A stretch of 64,000 nucleotides of DNA from positions 124,001 to 188,000 of the forward strand of contig BCKQ01000002.1 in assembly GCA_001600695.1 (NCBI GenBank). Direction: 5' to 3'. Numbering within the stretch: position 1 is the first letter of the stretch; each line of letters begins with the position of its first letter. A program made the position numbers and the translations under genes. This document shows positions 56,590 through 64,000 of this stretch, one piece after another. This DNA is from Ascoidea asiatica. Lineage: Eukaryota > Ascomycota > Saccharomycetes > Ascoideales > Ascoideaceae. The notes beneath the pieces were generated by a model, which was given only the letters and a program-made list of their open reading frames with translations, did no database searches and was not told the DNA's origin.

Positions 56590-57579
56590 AATGTATGTGT
56601 ATAAATTGATATTAACACTAATATATTCTGTTTATATTATTAAAGATTCTCTTTATCTGATAGTCATATATTTTTGTATAGATATGGATATAAATATGGA
56701 TATTGATAATTATTGATAATTATTTATAATTGTTTTATAATTATGGATACTTTTTGATGAATGTTGATGAACGTTGCCTCTTTCTGATTGCTATTAATAA
56801 GTAATTGTTATTCTGTTGTTATTATTATTGGTAATTATTAATATTTGTTGATAAATTGTTGATTAATTGATGAATAATTGAAGAAAATCAGTTTCGTTCA
56901 TAACTTGGAGGTGTTATTTTTCAATAATTAACTTAGGTGAAATCTAACGTTGAAATTCAGAGATTTGAATGCATGGACAGATGAATGTCAGATTTGAGTG
57001 CAATGATACCATTTCAGTGCTGAGCTGGAGCAGTGCTGGAGTTGTTAAGAGCTGTTAAGAGTTGTTAGTTGTTACAGTAAAGTAGCTAGTTTACTTTTCT
57101 GCTTTACTCCTTAAGTTACTTTCTTTACGATTCCGCACCGCTGACACATGCCTGACGTAAGCATGAGTAGTGGGAAACTCCGAAAAAGCGACGTTAATGT
57201 GTGGCTAGTGTTACCTATTGAAGCACATTTTCTGGGGCTTGTTTCGGTGTCTGCTTTTTTGTAAGCCTTCGGTGGATAAGCCGCTGCTGCTGCTGCTGGG
57301 AGGAAGTGCGCTTGTGTCGAAAAATAAACCTGAAACTGAATTCCACTGCTCAATTCAATTCAATCCACTTCAAATTCACCAGCATCGAAAAATTTATCAG
57401 AGTTAATCAATGACTTTTCAGAAGCACAACCCGAAAATTGAACAATTAATTATATTATCATATGAGCAAACGTTAATGAAAAAAAAAAAAATGAAAAAGA
57501 ATAATTTATTATTATTATATATACAGTATATCACTATTTACAATCATTTCATACCATAACCCTTTATTGTATTGATTGT
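56590..57579. other. 990-base intergenic region, VPS74 promoter and PET191 3-prime end
   Basis: No gene is seen. The stretch 57100-57310 is GC-richer and includes a CTG repeat of five units at 57284-57298. Confidence 0.5.
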
Positions 57580-57978
57580 TTATCTTTCATTTATTTGACT
57601 TAATTTTTTCAATTTATGGTATTCTTCTGAAGGATTAAAATTACCTGAAGACAATTTTTCATATGTTTCATCATATCTCCCAGTCGATAATGATCCATTT
57701 CCTGAAAATCGTTTACTACGATCAATTATACCTTTTTTACATTCTAAAAATTCTTTCATTTCCGCCAAACAAAGTTCTGGTAAAGTTTTTAATAATTCAG
57801 GTTTTGTAACACAATCTTTAGGAGTATTTCTTTCAATTAATACACATGGGCTTCTTTGAAGGCATATTGCCATTCTTTTCTTTTGATCTTTGCAACTATA
57901 ATAAATATTTATTAGTTAATGTTCTAAACCAATCATCATAATTAATTGAAAAATAATATTAACTTACCTGGCTGGCAT
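57580..57978 (-). CDS. PET191: Pet191, twin CX9C cytochrome c oxidase assembly factor; one intron
   Basis: Pet191 (COA5 in animals) is an intermembrane-space protein needed to assemble cytochrome c oxidase. On the minus strand exon 1 is only 11 bases (57968-57978) and exon 2 is 57580-57895. Splicing joins them to give 108 residues, the length of the S. cerevisiae protein, and creates the conserved start MPASCKDQKKRMAICLQRSPC. Cysteine pairs C5/C15 and the later pair in ELCLAEMKEFLEC both have CX9C spacing; LSTGRYDETYEKL is also conserved. The 72-base intron has a GTAAGT donor, a CTAAT-type branch site and a TATAG acceptor. Without the intron the frame starts at an internal Met and lacks the first Cys. 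Confidence 0.95.
57896..57967 (-). other. PET191 intron
   Basis: Donor GTAAGT, acceptor TATAG, branch-like TTAACTAAT. It interrupts the Ser4 codon directly before the first CX9C cysteine. Confidence 0.93.
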
Positions 57979-58918
57979 TTTAAAAGTTTTTAACTACAAA
58001 CAATCAACTATTCAAACACTTCAAAGAAGCATATAAAATCAGAATATGAACCAAAAGTACCAAAAGAACCAAAAGAACCACTTCGTTCTCTTCTCTCTTC
58101 TCTTTCACTCTCGAGGATTATTGCTCAGTTACTCCATACACGTGATGTTTGCTTACAAAATGTCAACGTTACCGACAGCGTGAAAACTAGTAATGTTAAT
58201 GTTAACGTTATTTCAACTCTATCATTTATCATTTATTGGAATTTATTGCAATTCGAGAAACAAGGTGAAAGAATTAAAGAAATTAGAAAGAAAACTTATT
58301 TTGAAATAATGGAAATAAATCTTTGTAAATTGATCAATTTCTAATTAATAATATAATATAATACAATACGTCCTTATTCAAAAGTATCATTATTTTTATT
58401 TTTCTTGTCTTAAAACGCACAAGTCTTATATCATACTTCTTATTATAAACTTACAACCACTCTTAAAATAAATAAAATAAAAAAATTTCTAACAAAAAAA
58501 CAACAGAAGAACGAAAAGAAACAAAATAAATACTTTATATATATAAAAGAGAAAAAAAAAATACATATTGACATTGAAGCTGACAATAAAATTGAAATTG
58601 AAATTGAAATTGAAACTGAAACTGAAGTTGAATTTAATACTTATAATCATATTATTATTTATATTGATATTTTTTTATATCAATTTTCACGTAAATGAAT
58701 TCTTTTTCTTTTTTTTTTTTTTATTGTTGATCTTAATACAGCATTCATTTTTTCATTCTAATGTATAATTATATTCAATCAAATCTTATGACAAAATTTG
58801 AAATTTAAAATTTAAAATTTAACATACAGTGTATAAGAGAAAAGATTTTTTAATTAATAATTTAATTCCTATTAGTAAAAACCAATTTAAATTTTATTTT
58901 AAATTAATTTAAAATATT
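57979..58918. other. 940-base intergenic region, PET191 promoter and TPS1 3-prime end
   Basis: Contains the Cbf1-type site listed separately and a degenerate GAAATTGAAATTGAAA run (58589-58620). No gene is seen. Confidence 0.5.
58139..58144. promoter_or_regulatory. CACGTG (Cbf1-type) site upstream of PET191
   Basis: CACGTGAT reads ATCACGTG on the PET191 strand, a full RTCACRTG match, 161 bases upstream of the start. Cbf1 is known to act on respiratory genes in yeasts; its role here is inferred. Confidence 0.45.
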
Positions 58919-60469
58919 TTATAATTCTAAAGCAACTATTCTTTTATTCAGATATGAAAATTCAGATTTTTCATTAACTAAAATATTTTCATTTTTTTCT
59001 AAATATTTTGAAGATTTTAAAGGTTTTGAACTTTTTAAACTAATTCGATATAATTCTTTAACAAAACTTTTACCCCAATAAGCACTTGTATATTTACTAA
59101 TATAATTAAATAATTTATCATGCATTGCTTTTCTTTTTTCAAAAGGTAAAGTTAAAGATTCATGAATTGCATTTGATAAATCTTCAATGTTCCATGGATT
59201 TACAATTATTGAACCATCAAGAGATTGTGCAGCACCTGCAAATTCTGATAATATTAAAACACCTTTATTATCTTGTTGACATGCAATATATTCATAAGAA
59301 ACAAGATTCATACCATCTCTTGTTGAACTTACAAGACAAACATCTGATATATGATATAAAGCAATTAATTCATTAAATGGAATTGATTTATGCATGAAAT
59401 GAATTGGAACAAAATCAATTGTACCAAATTGTCCATTGATTCTACCAACTAATTCATTTACAACAGATCTTAAAGATTGATATTCTTCAACATCACCTCT
59501 TGAAGGTATAGCTAATTGAACTAAAATTACTTTACCTCTCCATTCAGGATGTTCATTTAAAAAAACTTCAAAAGCATGTAATTTTTGTGGAACACCTTTA
59601 ATATAATCTAATCTATCAACACCAACAATAATTTTAATATCATTACCAATTTTTTTTTTTAAATCTAAAATTCTTTCAATTACAGAAGGAATTTTTAAAC
59701 CTTCAACAAATTTATCAACATCAATACCGATTGGAAAAGCTCCAACACTAACTTGTCTACCATTATATTCAACAGAATTTGGTAAAGTATTTAAATTTAA
59801 AATTTTCGCAGCAGATGATAAAAAATGTCTTGCATAATCATAAGTATGAAAACCAATTAAATCACAACTTAAAACACCTTGTAAAATTTCTTTTCTAACA
59901 GGTAAAATTCTATAAATTTCACTTGATGGAAATGGTGTATGTAAAAAAAAACCAAGTTTAATATTATTTAATATAGCTCCAGATTTATTTAATAATTTTA
60001 TATCATGTCTTAACATTTCTGGTAATAACATTAAATGATAATCATGAACCCAAACCATATCATTTTCTTTAACAACAGAAGCTATAGTTTTTGAAAATAA
60101 TTTATTTGCTTCATTATAAGCAATCCAAGCATTTTCATCAAAATTTATTTCACCAGGATGATAATGAAATAAAGGCCATAAAATTGAATTTGAAAACCCA
60201 TTATAATGTAAATCAGCAATTTCATCAGATAGAAAAATTGGAATACAATTAAATTTATTAATTAAATCATTTTTAACAATTTCTTGTTCATCTTCAGGGA
60301 TTTCTATACCTGGCCAACCAAACCATTGAAAACTTGTTGATTTTTTAAGACCTTCTAAAGCAGTTACAAGACCACCAGAAGACATTGAATAATCATAAGA
60401 ACCATCAGACTTTCTTTTGATTGTTACCGGTAATCTATTTGAGATTACTAAAACATTTCCATCAACCAT
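58919..60469 (-). CDS. TPS1: trehalose-6-phosphate synthase
   Basis: Tps1 joins UDP-glucose and glucose-6-phosphate to form trehalose-6-phosphate, in the cytosol, as part of the trehalose synthase complex; the product also limits hexokinase flux. The 516-residue GT20 enzyme (S. cerevisiae 495) shows ISNRLPVTIKR (9-19), SSGGLVTALEG, FQWFGWPG, LWPLFHYHPG, VWVHDYHLMLLPEMLR, FFLHTPFPSSEIYRILPVR, GVDRLDYIKGVPQKL, VVNELVGRINGQFG and STRDGMNLVSYEYIACQ, which covers both substrate sites. It lacks the C-terminal phosphatase domain, so it is Tps1 rather than Tps2/Tps3/Tsl1. The start is the first ATG and matches the family. Confidence 0.97.
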   Translation of the reverse strand: MVDGNVLVISNRLPVTIKRKSDGSYDYSMSSGGLVTALEGLKKSTSFQWFGWPGIEIPEDEQEIVKNDLINKFNCIPIFLSDEIADLHYNGFSNSILWPLFHYHPGEINFDENAWIAYNEANKLFSKTIASVVKENDMVWVHDYHLMLLPEMLRHDIKLLNKSGAILNNIKLGFFLHTPFPSSEIYRILPVRKEILQGVLSCDLIGFHTYDYARHFLSSAAKILNLNTLPNSVEYNGRQVSVGAFPIGIDVDKFVEGLKIPSVIERILDLKKKIGNDIKIIVGVDRLDYIKGVPQKLHAFEVFLNEHPEWRGKVILVQLAIPSRGDVEEYQSLRSVVNELVGRINGQFGTIDFVPIHFMHKSIPFNELIALYHISDVCLVSSTRDGMNLVSYEYIACQQDNKGVLILSEFAGAAQSLDGSIIVNPWNIEDLSNAIHESLTLPFEKRKAMHDKLFNYISKYTSAYWGKSFVKELYRISLKSSKPLKSSKYLEKNENILVNEKSEFSYLNKRIVALEL

Positions 60470-61181
60470 TTTAAATATATAATAAAGTTTAAAAATATAG
60501 TATTTTATTATAATATTATAATAATAAGAGGGAAAAACAAATTTAATAATTTAAATTTGAAATTTTTTATGAAATAAATATTAATTATGTCAATTGATTA
60601 AATAATATATTGGATATATTGAGATATATTGAGATATGTTGAGATATATATAAAAGAAGTTAATTTCTTCACTAATAAGTTTTATCCGGATAGATTGATC
60701 TTTGAGATACGATAAGAGTAAAATTAAGTAGCAGATATAACTTTAGATATAATAAAGGATTGTCAATAAATTGTTATTAATAATATAATTGATAATTGCA
60801 GTTTATAATTGAATTAAAATATTAAAAAACTTTACACATTAATTGAAAATCAGATAAAATAACAGACCAATAATAATGTATGTTTTAAGTTTATTAAATG
60901 ATTTGAACCAAAAAAAAAATCCAATTGAAGAAAGTACAAAAAAGTTTCTAAAGATTCAAAAGTAAAATAAAAATTTGAATATGATAAATAAGAAAAGCGA
61001 GTAAATATAATTTTAAATTTTTTTCTTTTTTTTTTTTCTAATTATTTTATTTAATTTTATTTGATTAAATATAATCTAAGCAAGACAAAAGATTCATTTT
61101 TTTTTTTCAATGGATGATGTTCTTGATAATGCTTCAACGATGAGATTTTGACTTTTAAACCTTTTTTTTTTAGTGTGAAGT

Positions 61182-61651
61182 TACGGTTACCAAGTAGCTA
61201 CCGTAGGCACCCAATGCGCGCTATTTGCATGACCATAATGCCGGGGGTGGGTGTAAACCGGGAAAGACAAGGAACCAAAAAACAAGTCACGCCACCTGTG
61301 TTAAGACAGTAAACTCCCAGCCAAATACAGAAGTTCCGGGGGTAGTTTGAAAGCTGGTTTGAGGGTTGGAGTGGTCTTGCTCAGGTGTTTAGTCCACTTT
61401 TAAAGACCGGCAACTTAACGTGGAAAGGTCTTAAAACTGCACACCTCGTGGGACCGCCAGACTCAGAGCCAACCGCATCCCTTTCCGAAGTGCAACGCTG
61501 AGATTCACCACTGGCCACTCGTTTGCAAAACAGAGATAGAATTGGTTGTCTCCTGGTCAGGTATGAGTCTCGTAACCTTGTTAATGCTCTCGTACTGGCC
61601 ATAGAAGCACCACGTGGCTTTGCAGTATTCCCAGGGGGGAATACCTGGGAA
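61182..61651. other. GC-rich hairpin-bearing block, candidate structured RNA or compound promoter
   Basis: In an otherwise very AT-rich setting this block has several strong inverted repeats: TACGGT/ACCGTA (61182-61187 with 61200-61205), TTTTAAAGACC with GGTCTTAAAA (61398-61408 with 61427-61436), and two competing hairpins at 61625-61651 (GTATTCCC/GGGAATAC around loop AGGG, or TTCCCAGG/CCTGGGAA). CCGGGGGT occurs twice (61241-61248, 61336-61343) and matches the Mig1 core SYGGGG. CCACGTGG lies at 61610-61617. I compared it by eye with recalled SRP, RNase P, RNase MRP, U-snRNA and U3 motifs and found no match. Identity unknown. Confidence 0.4.
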
Positions 61652-62679
61652 ATAGGATCTTCCTGGTGAATGTATCCCTGGCTAAATGGTGGTTAATTCA
61701 TTCTTCCTTGGCGGTAAAAAAAAATTGTCAGTCAATGTAATGTTTCTAATCGCTGTGACTTCAATATCCGTGCCAGGGTCCGTTCAGATATCCTTATCCG
61801 GGCATCCCCAAAACCAAAGGATCTAACACTTCGAACATATTTAGTAAAACTCTTGAAAGGAAAGCCAAAGGAACAAGACAATAATGATAGCATACTGTAC
61901 CATACAGTGATGGTGATGGTGCTTATGGTGAACCTGGAGGGGAACTGAGAATGAGTTGTATTGAAATTTTCGAAAGCGAAATTCTGGAAAATGAAATATT
62001 CCAGTAGCGAGCTGAAATAATTTGTTGTTTCACTACGTAATAGAAAATTATGAGAATTATGAGACTTTGATATGAGCCGTTGGGTAAATGAGTTCCAACA
62101 GGTTTTCACTCAAGACCAGCCGAATCGCTTGCAGCCATTCACCACTCTTCACTTGCTCACGTGGTGTCCCAGACAGCTGGTGTTGTCCGAAATGTCCCGA
62201 GAAAAGACACAGTTCAGACAAGTTCAAGACAAATCCGAGACAAGAAAGTTGATTAGCTCAACTCTCAAACACGAAAAGCTGTTTTTTTCCTGGCTTTTCT
62301 CAGAACATGGATTTTCTCTCTCTGTTGCACTGCTTTTGAGTGTTTTTCTGAAGCATTTTTCTTCTTTTTCTTCTTTTGCTTCTTCTTCTTTTCTTCAGTT
62401 CTAGATATATGACGGAATCCAAAAACATCTATTATCAAATATTTCCTCTCCAATGGGATCAAATTACTATCCCGATACAATTATGGATGAAATACTAAAT
62501 AAAGCAAGATATAAAAAAGAGAACAAACAAAAATGGTAACCCATACCTAGGTTAAGTCAATTATTTAACTCGCCACTCTTTGCTCATCATAATTTATGGA
62601 CTCGATGATCTGTTTAGAATTTTAAAGAATTTATTGTCAATTGCTACCGGGAATACAGTAAGATTCAAAATCTCTATTC

Positions 62680-62755
62680 AATTCATCATCATCAACATCA
62701 TCGATATCATCGACATCATCAATACCATCAATATTATCATTATCATCATGATAAT
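62680..62755 (+). repeat. degenerate ATC trinucleotide repeat
   Basis: Runs of ATC/ATA/AAC-type triplets in intergenic DNA. Confidence 0.6.
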
Positions 62756-63067
62756 CTTCTTCTTATTTATTAGAATCTATGCTTTTTCGACAAATCTGAA
62801 ATCGGCGCTTAAGCTAAGATAATAAGCTGGGTTTACTCTAATAGAATGGATCCGCAAAACTGGTTTCAAACTTAAAATCAGATTTTTATTTTATGTCACA
62901 AAAAAACCGATTTTGAAAGTCAAAACAATTGAATAAATAAATAAACAAAAAAAATAAATAAACAAACAAATCTGATTAAATAAATTTCAAATAATATCTT
63001 TTATATCTTATTAAAAACTATCAATTCTTTTTCAAATCAATATTTAATTAAATAAATTTATCAGTTT

Positions 63068-64000
63068 ATGATCATGAGTATTCCATTATCTGATATTAAT
63101 ATTTTAAATCAAATTCAAAATAAAATTATTACCGATAATACTCAATTTTCAAAAGCTAAATCAAATTATAGTAAAAATTTAATTACTTTAATAAATGAGA
63201 TTAATGAAGAAATTAAACTTAATAAATCTTTAAAATCTCTTGATGATATAAATAATTATTATCAATTATTATTAAAAGATCCAAGATTTTTAAAAAAAAT
63301 TATAGATAAAAGAATTTTAAATTTTTCAAATCTAAAATTTACTTATATTGAACAATTTACAAAAATTAAATTTTTACAAAATTTATTTAATTCAGTTTTT
63401 ATTAATGATAATGATATTCAAAAATTAATTGAGAAAAATAATGATTTGAAATTTTCAAATTTAAATATTAAAAAAGAAAAAAGAGAAGATTTATTAATTA
63501 AAATTGATGAAATTTTAATTTCTAATAATCAAAAATTTATTAATATAAATAATTTAAATTCAAAAAATCAAATTTTAAAAAATCAAAATTTACAATTGAT
63601 TCAAAAAATAAATAATTTAAAAACTATAAAAAATAATAAGATATTATCAATTGAAGAAAAAAATTTAAATAATCAATTACAAGCTTTACTATATAATAAT
63701 ACTGATAATGATTCTTTAACTAATAAAGAAAATGAAATAATTAACACCAATTTAAATAATTCTTTAAATTCAAATGAACTTTTCAATCATAATAATATAA
63801 ATAAGCATGAAATTATTGAGAAAAATAATTTAGAATTATTTACAAAATTAAATTCAAGTAATTTAATTCAAGATTTGTTAAATTTTAGAAAATCTTCAGT
63901 TAAAAATATTCAAAACTCAAAATTAAATATTTTAATTAATACTTCTGATCAACAAACAGTTGAAATTAATTCGTTAAATGAAAAAAAAAGAAAATATAAT
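63068..64000 (+). CDS. coiled-coil protein, possibly Sos7/Kre28-type kinetochore protein (3-prime end outside window)
   Basis: An open frame of 311 codons runs from ATG at 63068 to the window edge without a stop, so the gene is partial. An alternative start is the Met two codons later (63074). The protein is Asn/Lys/Ile-rich and helical, with coiled-coil potential at about 110-215. The segment LKFTYIEQFTKIKFLQNLFN (89-108) resembles the conserved block of the Sos7/Kre28 kinetochore family (a YLEQ-x-TK-x-KFL pattern), whose members pair with Spc105/Spc7. The match is by memory of one motif only, so the family call is tentative; that this is a real gene is likely from the length of the frame and codon use. 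Confidence 0.55.
   Translation, partial: MIMSIPLSDINILNQIQNKIITDNTQFSKAKSNYSKNLITLINEINEEIKLNKSLKSLDDINNYYQLLLKDPRFLKKIIDKRILNFSNLKFTYIEQFTKIKFLQNLFNSVFINDNDIQKLIEKNNDLKFSNLNIKKEKREDLLIKIDEILISNNQKFININNLNSKNQILKNQNLQLIQKINNLKTIKNNKILSIEEKNLNNQLQALLYNNTDNDSLTNKENEIINTNLNNSLNSNELFNHNNINKHEIIEKNNLELFTKLNSSNLIQDLLNFRKSSVKNIQNSKLNILINTSDQQTVEINSLNEKKRKYN

Larger units (their letters stand above)
60470..63067. other. 2.6 kb intergenic region between TPS1 and the coiled-coil gene
   Basis: No convincing coding sequence. The AT-rich TPS1-proximal part (60470-61140) is followed by a GC-rich hairpin block (61180-61700), mixed sequence, CACGTG sites at 61611 and near 62159, an SCB-like CACGAAAA at 62270-62277, and ATC-type trinucleotide repeats at 62680-62755. 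Confidence 0.45.

Noticed and set aside
61180-61700. SRP RNA, RNase P or RNase MRP RNA
   Set aside because: GGAAAGGTC resembles a P4 strand, but the matching 3-prime strand and the SRP TGTAAT motif were not found on either strand.

Overview
The window is nuclear DNA from an ascomycete budding yeast (Saccharomycotina). The genes are compact, mostly single-exon and extremely AT-rich, with long AAT-coded polyasparagine runs. Three genes carry short spliceosomal introns with GTATGT/GTATGA/GTAAGT donors, CTAAC-type branch points (one perfect TACTAAC) and AG acceptors. The gene complement is yeast-like: RCY1, GSF2, TRM1, RAD7, RAD23, a PES4/MIP6 relative, TSR4, one GEA-type ARF exchange factor, TUS1, MMS21, VPS74, PET191 and TPS1. 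Introns in RAD23 and PET191, a BRD8-like bromodomain gene and an animal-type PLP decarboxylase suggest a lineage outside the post-duplication Saccharomyces group. I cannot name the species. CTG codons are uncommon. One at a conserved hydrophobic site in RCY1 fits leucine.

Layout. 0-10 kb: a large Zn-cluster-like protein and RCY1 (both +), then RNH203 and GSF2 (both -). 10-15 kb: an intron-containing tRNA-Arg(CCU), a Pcl/Clg1-like cyclin whose frame stays open past its stop, and a 2.7 kb gene-free region. 15-30 kb: TRM1, a divergent RAD7/RAD23 pair, a group II PLP decarboxylase, an Edc3-like LSm/FDF protein lacking the usual C-terminal domain, a YSC84/LSB3 actin-patch protein, a four-RRM PES4-like protein and TSR4. 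31-44 kb: GEA, a small spliced membrane protein, and TUS1. 44-57 kb: MMS21, a TMEM70-like mitochondrial protein, a BRD8/Bdc1-like bromodomain protein, an unrecognised nuclear-looking protein with SUMO-interaction-like motifs, and VPS74. 57-64 kb: PET191 (11-nt first exon), TPS1, a 2.6 kb intergenic region with a GC-rich hairpin block, and the start of a coiled-coil protein resembling Sos7/Kre28.

Themes. Several genes serve DNA repair or replication (RAD7, RAD23, RNH203, MMS21), and SCB/MCB-like G1/S elements lie upstream of RNH203, MMS21, TUS1 and RCY1. A second group serves membrane traffic and cell polarity (RCY1, GEA, VPS74, TUS1, YSC84, GSF2). No transposon, rRNA, CRISPR array, virus or bacterial-type system was seen. 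The least explained items are the hairpin-rich GC block at 61.18-61.65 kb, the cyclin stop codon, the tRNA-Arg intron, the spliced membrane protein and the atypical zinc cluster.
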